Assembly: GCA_028583405.1 (NCBI GenBank)
Contig: CM053247.1
Location: 6,964,058-7,028,057, forward strand
Source of the DNA: Pogonophryne albipinna
Taxonomy: Eukaryota; Chordata; Actinopteri; Perciformes; Artedidraconidae
DNA length: 64,000 bases
Direction of reading: 5' to 3'
Positions 22,877 through 34,800 of the stretch are shown piece after piece (the first letter of the stretch is position 1; each line of letters starts with the position of its first letter). Both the position numbers and the translations under genes were made by a program. The notes under the pieces are model-generated. The model saw only the letters and a program-made list of their open reading frames with translations, was not told the DNA's origin and did not search any database.

Positions 22877-25800
22877 GGTCAGTTAACACAACCAAACACA
22901 GTACCGAGCTGAGTGTAGTCTGTTTTATTAACACAAATATGGATTTTTAAAGTACCATTACAGACGTCTTACATGTATCTGTATGTTAACTTCAAGGGGC
23001 ATAGTTCACACCCTTCTAACTGTAACGCAATTCATGCTGGTGTATTACAAACAATTGAATGCACTTTTCATAAGTCAAAGGATCCATTTAGTTTTTTATT
23101 TAATACCAAAAAATATAAAATGTTGACTAGTATCTTGACAATAATGTGCCTATTAGTTGTTCCACTACCATTTGGACGTTATTATTGAAGAGGCTTCACC
23201 ATGGACCGGTGATGTCATTTTTTAAGTTCTCATTCCTATCATGTGCTCCACAATTACAGCAAAGCTGTCGTTGGCAGTACAAATCTTGGGCCTTAGGACA
23301 ACAATACTCATTTAATATACTGTATGTAAAACAGAAAATCTGACAAGTAAAAGCAAAAACGGCTTTAAATAATAGTGCAGGTTATATCCAGCTGGTTAGG
23401 ATACTCTCAATGATGCGCCCGTAGAAGGGCGTCCATCCTGGAGTCCATGTTTAACCTCCTTAGACTTTTGGAGGAAGAAGAGTCTCTTGTTCTCTTTGAG
23501 ATGTTGTTTGCGTGGTGAGTTCAGGTTCATTTTGAGATTGTGGTACGACTGGGCGGTAGTCAATGAAGCAGAGGGCTTAGTCATCAGATCTAGGTGATTT
23601 GCTGGATTAAGCAGTTTGAAAGGTCTACACATTATGTCCTGTATGTTTCTATTGGGCTCCTGAGTCTTTTGTACTTGCTTAACTGGGGAGATTATATTAA
23701 AGCATGCCAAGTTACTCAGCTCTTCTGGGAGAGATGTGGACATTATATCAGCGTTGCTTGGCCTCTTGTAGTCTGTGATGGTTCTTAGTCAAAAACATAT
23801 TTCTGGTGTTGGGGCTCTGGTAGTCAGAAAGAGGTGAGCAATGTATTTTTCATTCTGTAATATGAAGAGATGTCAGAATGCACTGCCTGTGGACTGAGCT
23901 ACTGCCACCCAAGTCCTTTTAGCCAGCAACATGTCAGAAAACAAGTTATTATTTTTGTTTGTCCATAATCAATCCAGCACCTAAAGGAATTGGTTTAAAA
24001 TGTTATTGAGAACATAAAAAATCACAAATCTTCAGAGAAACTGGGGTCAGACAATGTAAATCAATTATTGAATAATGGTTTTAGCAGAACAGTTGTGTCA
24101 CTGTTGTTTCTTTCCATGCCCTACAGAGGGGAAGAAAGCTAATGGCTAGTCAGCAAGAAAGTGCAGCTGCCTTAAACAGTATAAATGATTTTCAACTTAC
24201 ATACTCCAAATACTTTTCTATCATAGTATAGGTTTTATTATGTACTAACACAATACAATTATTATTCTTGTTTAACATTAAAAACAATTGAAAACAGACA
24301 GAATCAAAATCACATTGACCTTTGTCCTTCATCTTCTTTCCGTCTTTCTCTCCACAGTAAAGTGAACAACAGGAATCTATACTTGGCAACGTTTGTGTCT
24401 GTTCTTGGTCCCATGAGCTTCGGGTTCGTGTTGGGGTACAGCTCACCTGCCATCCCAGAACTTACCAGTATCAGTGACCCTCGGCTGCGGCTGGACGCTA
24501 ACCAGGCCTCCTGGTTTGGGGTAGGATGTTACCATATCACTTGGCTCAAAGCAGAACTGCTTTTAGAAGATGTGTTTTTAACATATCAGCAGTTGTATGT
24601 CACCACATGTTGCCCATAAACATCTCATTGGATTCACATGGGTTCAAAACATGGTAAAAGTATAAAGAAACACACAAAAAACTCTAATAGTATCAGACGT
24701 CTAATGTAAGGTAATTTTGGAGAAACCAGCTCGAGTGCGCTAGAATCTGCTACTTCCTTACAGAGCCCCTCCTCCAACACACACGAACGCGCACATGACC
24801 AATGAGGGCATGAGATAAGTTTGTGCACAGATGGAAGGCTGACAGGCAGGTAGGCCATCCAGTTATTTTAGCCGGGCCGGCTGTTTTATTATTATTGTAG
24901 GAGCCATGAAACGTATATAGCAATGCGTTTGGTTTTGATATAGGATGTTTGTTTGGTCACTGTTGATTGGTTAGCTTGGGTCACATGGATATGGGCGGCA
25001 CTCATTATAATCCTGTTCACCTGCGTGAGGTGTGTGTGTGGAAGAGAGGGTGACACAGGGCCGTTGTACTTTTTGTTGACCGCACGTTTTAATAATTGCT
25101 TTGATTAATATAACGATGTACATGTCCAAGGAAAATAAGTTGATCATCCCAGTTTTCATTGAACCACATACTTTTTCAACAGAGTTTTTGATCTCAGCAA
25201 GTACTTTTTTGTAGCGTGTCTAATGTCGCGTTTCCACTGCAGCGGGTAGCTCGCTTTAAGCGAGGCCCGTTTTTGGTTGCGTTTCCACTTGGCCTAGTTT
25301 TGGCCCGGGGCTACTTTTTCACCTTTTTTCTGACCCGACTAAATCGTGGTTCTAGGGCCAGGAACAACCAGGCTGAGTCGGGCTGAGTATGCTAAACTAG
25401 AGAGAGAATCGCTGGCAAGGGGGCTACAACTACAACAAGATGAACATCTTTGACCGTGATTTAATTGTAATACACGTTTCAAAATGATGCCGAAGTAACA
25501 ACATACTGATACCGGTTAGTAAAAACCATGAATTAATGCTTTGACAAGTCTGCAGACAGACGGCAGGCGAAAAACCCTTTTAAAATGCGTGTTTTCTGAA
25601 TGGAGCTTGGCTAAGCTAACGTTATATATGCTCCGACCGTCCACACTCACAACAACGGCCTATACAGACATAAATAAACCAGCGACTGTATTCTCCATGA
25701 CTCAGGCAGTCTGTGGTTTGTACTTGTTTAACTTTTGTCTAGTTTCTGAACAGATATGAAGAGCTCTGAGTGCTAAGAGCTAACGGCTGTGTTGTTTTTC

Positions 25801-28800
25801 TGGGGCTCTCATTGAAGATGACGTCACGGCTCCTCCTACACTGCGTTACTATAGTAACTACCACAGTTCCTAAACTGTAATGGAAGCGCAGCATTAAAGT
25901 GAGCCGGGCCTAATAAGGCCTAACCAAACCGAGCGAGGCCTGCAGTGGAAACGCGCCATAACAGGCCCGGCCTCAGCCTCTCAGCGACTTTGTTTGTTTC
26001 CTGCTGTCGCTATATTTTGTCAACAAAAAACAACACAACAAGCACACAAGGCGTAAGGCGATCATCATCAAACAGGGCATGGATTAAGGATCTATTGGAG
26101 GAGAATGGAGATAAGAAATCATTGGAAACAATTCACGGAGGCACTGGCTGTTAATAAAGACTGCAGTTTTGGAAGCTGCATTCAACGTGGATCACGGCCA
26201 GGTAAGCCTTACCACTGAATGTGCACATATTCTCCACTCTGTCGCATGGAAGTCACGCTGCTCTGTTGATGTGGAAATGTGATGCTTTTCAAGAAATTAT
26301 CTTCCGATCTGTGAGTGTGTTACAATCAAACGAATGCACTGAAGAAGTTCCAATAATCAAACGGAGAAAATTAGTCAAATAAATGTTGACGTGTAAAATG
26401 TTGAAATGGACTATGAGAAAAGAGAACGCACACTCAATGCGAAGGCATCGGTAAATATAACATCGAAAAACTTCAACGGGAACGTAAAACCAGTGTGAAC
26501 AAAATAAAAGCACTCATACCAGAAATAAAAGCACATATGAGAGAAAAAGGAAAGGCCTCACGTGTGCAAACTCATTTAGAGAAATTATTTGGGGTGAAAA
26601 AGCCATTATTTCACATGAAATGTTGATTCCTTTACTCCCAGAGGATGAACTGAAGAAACAAAAGGAATGGTTTGCCAGTATCTTGGAATACAGTGAAAGC
26701 TTTCAGAGGGACATTAATCAGTGGTTAAAGGAGCCACAAGAGGATTCTGCCACAATAACTGCTGCTGTGCTGTGCTGTTCCAACAACGAATGATATGCAA
26801 GAGGATGTACAACCAAGTGACAGTGTGTCAAACGTGGAAACCGGAAGAAGAGCAACCCGATCACAGAATTCTGCTTTGGGGAAAAAGTCTGCAACTTCTA
26901 CTGCTTCGTCTGCATGCCGTAAAACAGAGGCTGACTTGGCAGCTTTAATGGCAAGAAATAAACGATTAAAGGACAAACATGAACTGGAGATGGAGGAGAA
27001 ACGAATAAGGAGCAAACTTCAGATGGAGGAGGATATTGCAGCACACATGGCTAATATGATTATAATACGAAAGTTACCTTACCAATTCAGAGACAAGTGG
27101 AGTACTTTAGCCTGTGAGCTGCAGGAGAAGAACAGCTGCAGAGCAACATTCTTTCACAATTTTAATTGAGAGACAAGTTAAAATCTTAACCGACCCAGTA
27201 TTTGGAAACATACAAGATGCTCCCTTCATAACAACAAATACTGGTTTAAACAGATCACAGCCTCGCTCAAAGCCGCAGAGCAACATTCTTTGACATCACA
27301 CACTTCATTGAGAGACTAGTTAAAATCTTAACCGACCCAGTGTTTGAAAACATTCTAGATGCTCCCTTCATAACAGCAAATACTGCTTTAAACAGATCAC
27401 AGCCTCGCTCACATTTTGTAGGAACTAGCTTTTCCACCACTGTAGCTCTTGTAGAAAAAGAAACCCAGACAGATACTGAATGGAAGGAACACATTCTGAC
27501 AAAATGGACGACATGTCTGTGCTGCGGAGGAGGTCACACCTTGGACTCGTGCCATCAACTTGAAAAAGGAACACACAAAGAGAAGATAGGCTTCTTGATG
27601 GAAAAAGATGTCTGTTTCGGCTGTTTGTGCGTGGGGCACATTAGCAGAAATTGCAATAAACTAATTTCCTGTTCAAAATGTGGCTTCAAACATCCAACCA
27701 TACTTCACATCCCTTCCAATGAAGCAAGACACAATCCTGCTCAAGCCAAGAATACATCAGAGCTATCAGTGTACAGCACACTGGTTTCAAGTGGCCTTAC
27801 AGGGGCTGGTGATGACAACTGTAAACCTCCCATAGTTCCAGTGCAAGTCAAGTCAACGAAAGGCAGCAAGATCGTCACCACCTATGCTTTCTTGGACCCA
27901 GGAAGTACAGCAGTGTTTTGTACAGAGGATTTGATGCACGAGCTCGGCCTAACTGGAAAGAAGGCGCAGATTCGTTTACGAACCATGGGCCAAGAAAGGG
28001 TCGTAAATAGCCATATTGTGTTCGGACCAGAAGTGGCTGGCTTAAAAAATGACAATTTCTGTGAACTGCCACAAAGCTACACCCAAGAGTGCATGCCTGC
28101 CCACAGTGGGAACATTCCTAGACAAGCGGACCTACAAAGATGGCCTCATCTAAAAAACGTTAATTTGAAATAAATGCAGGGATTGGACTGTTGATAGGAA
28201 CCAATGTTCCTAAGGCCTTGGAACCATTGGAAGTCATATGCAGTGTGGATGATGGACCATATGCAAGCTGGACAATCCTAGGCTGGACAGTGAATGGACC
28301 ACTAGAAGGAGTGAGTGGGAATGCAATGGACTTTGACAAACCAGAAGTATCTGTGAACAGAATCTCAGTTGTGAATTTGGAGGAACTTTGGCAACAGCAG
28401 TTCAGCGCAGACTTCCCTGAATGCAGATTGGAGGAACAAGCTGGAATGTCAAGAGAGGATCTCAAGTTTAAGAAGTTTGCGAAGAAAGTGTTTTCTCAGC
28501 AAGAGCAAGAGCAAGAGTCGAAGAAGTGTAAAAAGAAAAGTATTAAAGATGAGAAGAAGCCTCATCCCAAATCCCAACAAAAGCCCTCTCCTTCAACGGC
28601 TGCTCAGAAAGGTGCCCGCTGCAAGCAAAAGAAATGTAACAGCCATCGTGTTCAACAAGGTGGAGACTGTGGAGAACAAGATGAAGTGGACCAACATGCT
28701 CTACAAGGCCGAAGGACTCAACATCAAAGACGACGAGGACATGCTGCGCTCCTCGTTAAAGAAGGAGTGGGACGATCGAAGCAAGAATATCGTGGAGAAG

Positions 28801-31800
28801 ATGCAGAAACGGCAGGAAGAGACAGAAGAACATCCGACATCAGTGACATCTTTACCACAATATTGACTGTTTTCGACTGACCGACTTAAAGGACACTAAG
28901 GATTCTTTTTGACTGAGCCTAGGTGGTGGTACCTTTTGGCCTAACTGACTTGTGACTCGTACACAGAAAAGAAGAAGGAAAACTACACATGCATGAACTG
29001 CAACTGCATGGACTTGATTACCAAGCTATAATTGTCTCCCATTTTAACAATGTTAGTAATTATTATGTATACTAACCTAATAATTAGAGGCTGGTGTGTA
29101 GGAGCCATGAAACGACACAGGGCCGTACTTTTTGTTGACCGCACGTTTTAATGATTGCTTTGATTAATATAACAATGTACATGTCCAAGGAAAATAAGTT
29201 GATCATCCCAGTTTTCATTAAACCACATTATTTTTCAACAGAGTTTTTGATCTCAGCAAGTACTTTTTTGTAGCATGTCACACAATATCTAACAGGCCCG
29301 GCCTCAGCCTCTCAGCGACTTTGTTTGTTTCCTGCTGTCGCTATAATTATTGTGACACATGTGACATGTGTTTTGGCACATTTTATGTTTTTATATTTGC
29401 ATCCTTTCTGAAGCTGCAGCGTGTTTCTCCTATTGTAAATGTTCTTGGCCGTTGTAAATGGTTTGCATGGTCAGCATATAAACCTTTTTATAAATCGAAA
29501 TAAGTATCATGAGTGAAATGTTTGGACAGAAAAGCTAGGCAGTAGAGAAGAGCAGATTTCTGACAACAATCTACTTCTAATGTGTACTTGGAGTTTTCAA
29601 ATTGGGCGAATACGTAGTGAACTGTTAATATGACACTATATTTCCCCAAGGCTCAGTGTTGTTTATTTCTCAGTCCATAGTGACGGTGGGGGCGGCGGCC
29701 GGCGGCCTGCTGGGCGGATGGATGGTGGAGAAGTTCGGCCGGAAGCTCAGTCTGATGTTCTGCTCGCTGCCGTTCGTCTTCGGTTTCACCATGATCATCG
29801 CAGCTCAGAACGTGTGGATGCTGTACGTCGGCAGAGTGCTCACCGGCCTCGCCAGCGGGGTCACCTCACTGGTGGTCCCGGTAAGTAGCACCGGCATGCT
29901 TTCCAGCCCCTAAAGGAATTGGTTATCATTTGTATTGAGAACAGAAAAAGAGCACATGTTTGGAGAAGCTGGGGTCAAATAATGTTAATCAATTAATTGA
30001 ATAATTGTTCTAGCAGAAAAGTAGTTTCACTGTTTCTTTCCATGCCCTACAGAGGGAAAGAAAGCTAATGGCTAGTCAGCAACAAAGTGCAGCTGCCTGA
30101 AACAGTATGAATGATTTTCAACCGACATACTCCAAATGCTTTTCTATCATCTTATATTGGTGAAAGAATGAATGAAATGAACACTCCCCGGTATCGCCTT
30201 TTTACTTCATATATAAGCAGCGGAACTGTCATTGACTCCAAATTGGGAAAATTGTTTTGTTGCAGCAGCAAAATATATAAATATATCCAATTCAACTCCA
30301 ATCCAACTTTATTTCTATAGCACATTTAAAAACAGTTGACCAAAAAATATAAATATATAAAAAAATAACAGATAGGATATAAAAACAAATGTAGAACACA
30401 GGGCAATAAAAAACATAGCCACAGACTGAAAACTCACATACGTGACGTAAAAGCAATATAAAGCCCCAATTTAAAAGTCTATGTAAATATATCCAGATTA
30501 ACAGTAGAAAAATGTACGTCTATAAATAGAAAATAAACAGTAAAAATCCACTAATAGACAGACTTACAACTTAAACAACATATATAAACATAGGGTACTA
30601 AATACATAACACAAGTATGCAAATAGCCATTTATTTGTATTAAAATGTGATTGCATTACAGGTATGTCTGTGGAATATTAGCACATCTGTTTGCGTTGTT
30701 ATGCTGCATATTTATAAAACATCAATTACTACATCCCAGATAACTTTTTAAATGTGTCTCTTATACATATTTTCCCCGACAAATTACTTTAGAGCTTAAA
30801 CATTTGGTAAGACAATTAATGTATTTACAGAAAATGAAATGTCAACTGTTAATGTATTTGATAAATATTGATGAATCACTCACACATTGGCAAAATTGCC
30901 AAACACTCTCTGCTTTTAGCCTCATAAATATAGAGCCTTTGCTAAGTTTTCAATTTTACATTATTGTTCTATCAAATGACAAAACAAGCATTTTGATGTG
31001 CTGGTAACTTTGGACCTTTTTGTACAACCAATAATGAATTAATAAGTAAGTAAACAGCATGTGAATCAATAATAACGCAACAAAAAAATATGAATAGTAA
31101 TATACCTATGATTTTTGGCTATAGCTGCAACTTGTTTCTCTTTTACTCAGTTCGATAATGAAAATAGTTTGATTATGTGTCTTTGGGTCAAAGTCTAGAA
31201 TATCACTGAGCGTTCTCTGGTGTCATTTTCTCGTTGTCTCTCTTCATACAGCTGTATATCTCTGAGATGGCCCATGAGCGGGTACGCGGGACCTTAGGCT
31301 CCTGTGTGCAGCTCATGGTGGTGATAGGCATCATGGGAGTGTATCTCGCAGGTATGTCTCCTCAGCTTTATGTCTTTATGGAGTCCTTCAATCTCATTTA
31401 ATAAAGTCTGACTACAGGATATTGAAACGTGCTGAATGTTTAAGAAACATAAGTCTCACGAGGTCACAGTTTACAAGCTGTATATCATTAACTTCCAGCG
31501 TAAGACAGTAGCTGAAAAATACATAGCTACAAATCTTATCTCAAAATGTGTAATATCTTTGCTCGTTCTGGTTATTATCTGTATTCATTATCTTCTCTAA
31601 ACACCTAATGTAAACCTGCTTAGTTAAAAATGTCCTTAGGTTGCTATACTGTTTCAAACGTCTGGTTCAAAGGTTGTGGTGCATCATGTGATGTCCTCAA
31701 ATATGATCGGAGTCCCGTGCTGCCTCTTCTACAGCCTCACTGACCTGCCGCTCGCTAATCTTGTTCGCCGCATGCCATTCACTTTGACCCAATAGAAGAT

Positions 31801-34800
31801 GTGTGTCCCATGACATGGGTTGTTTCCTGTGAGAGGACATGTATATATTATGTTGTTTGGCCTTTAATGTGTGACACATTTGGTATTATTCAATGTGATA
31901 TAAAGGAATCCAATTTCCACAGTAGTAACGGTTTGGTAGTTTTCAAACTAGGAACACAAATTGGAATCTAATTTTGTCACATGCCAGCTGCTGTTCAGCA
32001 CAAAGGTGAACACTGTGGTTGTTGAAAAGCCAGTGGAACAATCAGATCTGCTGGCAAATGTATTTTTGGATGCAGCAGATGAAGACGGCCGTGACTGGAC
32101 AAGGCTCCTCTTTGTCCTGCAGCCTTCAGTCTGACATGCACACAACTGGGGGAAAAACTTGATGCTTGGTCCAACAATTTGAAAATACAGACAAGAAGGA
32201 AAGAAGGAAATTCAGGCAAATGAAGTCCCTTTTGTAGGAGATAATACCTTGTCCATTGGCTGCAAAAAAAAACTAAAACACTCAAAAGTTAGCATCGCAA
32301 GGGCTCCCTCAACAAAAGTTAAAAGTTTTTTTCAATTCCATTTTGGAATATCTCAAAAATAAGCTCTTTGACAAACACACTTTTATATTTACACATTTTG
32401 CTCAGCAGGATAATCTGCACATATTAACACAAGTTTTATGATTTTTTTTTTTTAAGCGTAAAGGCAATTATCAAAAGTACAACGCTAACGCTAGGCTATA
32501 CACGAACTGCATCAATGTCGCACGGATGCACATCTAAGCTAAAGGCGGCTAATGTTCGGAGTGATTACGTTTAGTAGTGTTATTTGTTCACCAGAATAAT
32601 CTCACAGATTAATAGTACATATTAATCACCAGAAGTTAAATCTAACGTTATAAACAAACAACATCACGTCGCAACGGCTTCGCATCTCCACCGCTAAGCT
32701 TAAGGCGGCTAATGTTTTTTGCGTGATTACTTTTAGTAGTTTGATTTAGCCACTGCTTCTAGCAACCACTCTTTTCAGGACACATAGAAGCTTCAGAGTT
32801 CAGACATTCACAAGTGGGGTATTTACTGATGTATTTTATGTCATTGAACATCATTTAAAAATACCTTCAGCTTGTGTTGACAACAAACCATATTTCATGC
32901 CTTCACTCAAAACACCTTCGAAAAATGGAAACTGGAAGTGTTAGAATGCTAACTCATTTCTGGGTTATAAAAGTCATTCCTGCACCACTATCTTCTGAGC
33001 TGTGTGACCTCGTTCTGCAGGGCTCTACCTAGACTGGCGCTGGCTGGCAATCTGCTGCTCCATCCCGCCTACGCTGCTGATGGTCTGCATGTGCTTCATG
33101 CCAGAGACGCCGCGCTTCCTTCTGTCACAGGGCAAGAGGCGGGAGGCCGAGGAGGCGCTGCGTTTCCTGCGAGGTCCGGACGCCCCCATCGAATGGGAGT
33201 ACGCCCGCATCGAGGACGCCTGTAATGAGCAGGTGAGTCTGGAGAGTTTTTACAATGATTTTTGGTCTATCCATGAAGAACATTTATGAATGAAATGTCT
33301 CACTGATGGTTTTTTAAAGCGTTTGGTCAGTGAGAACATGTGTTTCCTCTCAGGGCTCTAGATTCCAAATGTCCGACCTGAAAGACCCTGGAGTCTACAA
33401 GCCTGTGATGATCGGGGTCATGTTGATGGTATTTCAGCAGATGACGGGAATCAACGCCATCATGTTCTACGCAGAGAACATATTTGAACAGGCACATTTT
33501 AAGGTGAGAAGGCTTTTATCTGTGATTTATTCCATCGGATAAATCACAGATTATAAATCAAATGTTTGTTCGTGTGGAAATGTGGTTTTGCGACAGTTAG
33601 TCGATTTGCAAAGAAGTAAATAAAAGATAGGATAAAATATTTATATAAACATAAGATAAAGTATTAATTAAAAAGTGACATAAACTAATCTATCATCATC
33701 AATCTAAACATTACAAATGAATGTAAAATGTACACTAAAAGATACTTTACAATTAAAAATACAAATAGTTATATCAACCTGAGAAGTAATAATGTGAAAA
33801 TTAGCATGTTTATTACTTTATATTAAATAAAAACTGTATTTGTGCTCCTGTTCTGTCCTCTGTCGCCGTGAGAAAACGTTTTAATGTAAAAGTCGTTGAA
33901 AATAAGGATTGATAGCTATTGTTTCTGATTATAAATAAAAACAATATACAACAACTAAATCTAAACGCAAACAAAAAGTAATGATTTGACTCCATTTCAA
34001 TCATAAATCCCTTTGATTTGTTGGTACATGAAATTGTAATTCATACCATGTATGATGTCTATGTTTTTTAAAAGCGTCAATGTGAATGTGTTGTTTCTCA
34101 GGAGAGTGACCTGGCCTCGGTGATCGTGGGTCTGATTCAGGTCGTCTTTACGGGAGTGGCCGCGCTGATCATGGACAGAGCTGGAAGAAAAATCCTTCTC
34201 ATCATCTCAGGTATTTTCAATCCAACTTCATATTTTATTCACATAGTAGTGTCGTGGTAGTCATTTTGAAAATAACAACTAGGAAGCAATATATCATGCA
34301 TTTTTCCCCCACATTCTGTGAAACAATATTGCAGGGCTGATTACAAAATACTGGGGTTAAACAAAAGTTTTATGAAGATGTAATAATGCCATATGAATAA
34401 TTATAAGCAACATGGATTCTTGACCTGCATAAAGCATTGTTTAGCACACTAAGATCATATCTATCTGGTCCTTCTCAAAGTGTTTGTATAAGTAATAAAG
34501 TGTAGGCAATCAAACCATGATCAGTGCTACAAGGCTCAATTTTGGGACCACTGTTGTTCAGCAATTAAATTAATGAATATCAGTTTTTGAGGATGTGGAC
34601 ATCCAGATATATTCTATCAACACGGTCAATCCTGTAATAATCAAATACAAACCGTGTATCCACAGCTTAGTGTGAATGGATAAATGATCAAAAACTTAAA
34701 TCACAAAGCAAAAAGATCAAAATACAGTCAATATACCACAATCCTAAGAAACTCAAGAGATGCAAAATCATAAGAAGTTCAAATAACAAAACATCCATCA

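Larger units (their letters stand above)
24896..29345 (+). mobile_element. BEL/Pao LTR retroelement with surf6-like sequence in place of pol
   Basis: The two LTRs start TGTAGGAGCCATGAAAC (24896 and 29097) and end CTGTCGCTATA (26014 and 29345). ATTAT flanks both ends (24891-24895, 29346-29350), matching the 5-bp duplication of BEL/Pao. Gag and aspartic protease text is present (26795-28475), but reverse transcriptase, RNase H and integrase are missing. In their place is about 340 bp resembling the host gene surf6 (28475-28815), then a typical BEL 3' untranslated stretch. The element sits in slc2a8 intron 2 in the gene's sense direction. It is defective, with several frame breaks. Confidence 0.85.

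Noticed and set aside
23396..23743. A 115-codon minus-strand ORF as a gene nested in slc2a8 intron 1
   Set aside because: No domain, no splice context, and the region resembles LINE debris.
28160..28880. The 229-codon frame after the BEL protease as one continuous functional protein
   Set aside because: Its last part (after about 28615) reads in the wrong frame relative to the surf6 core, giving low-complexity text with no family match.
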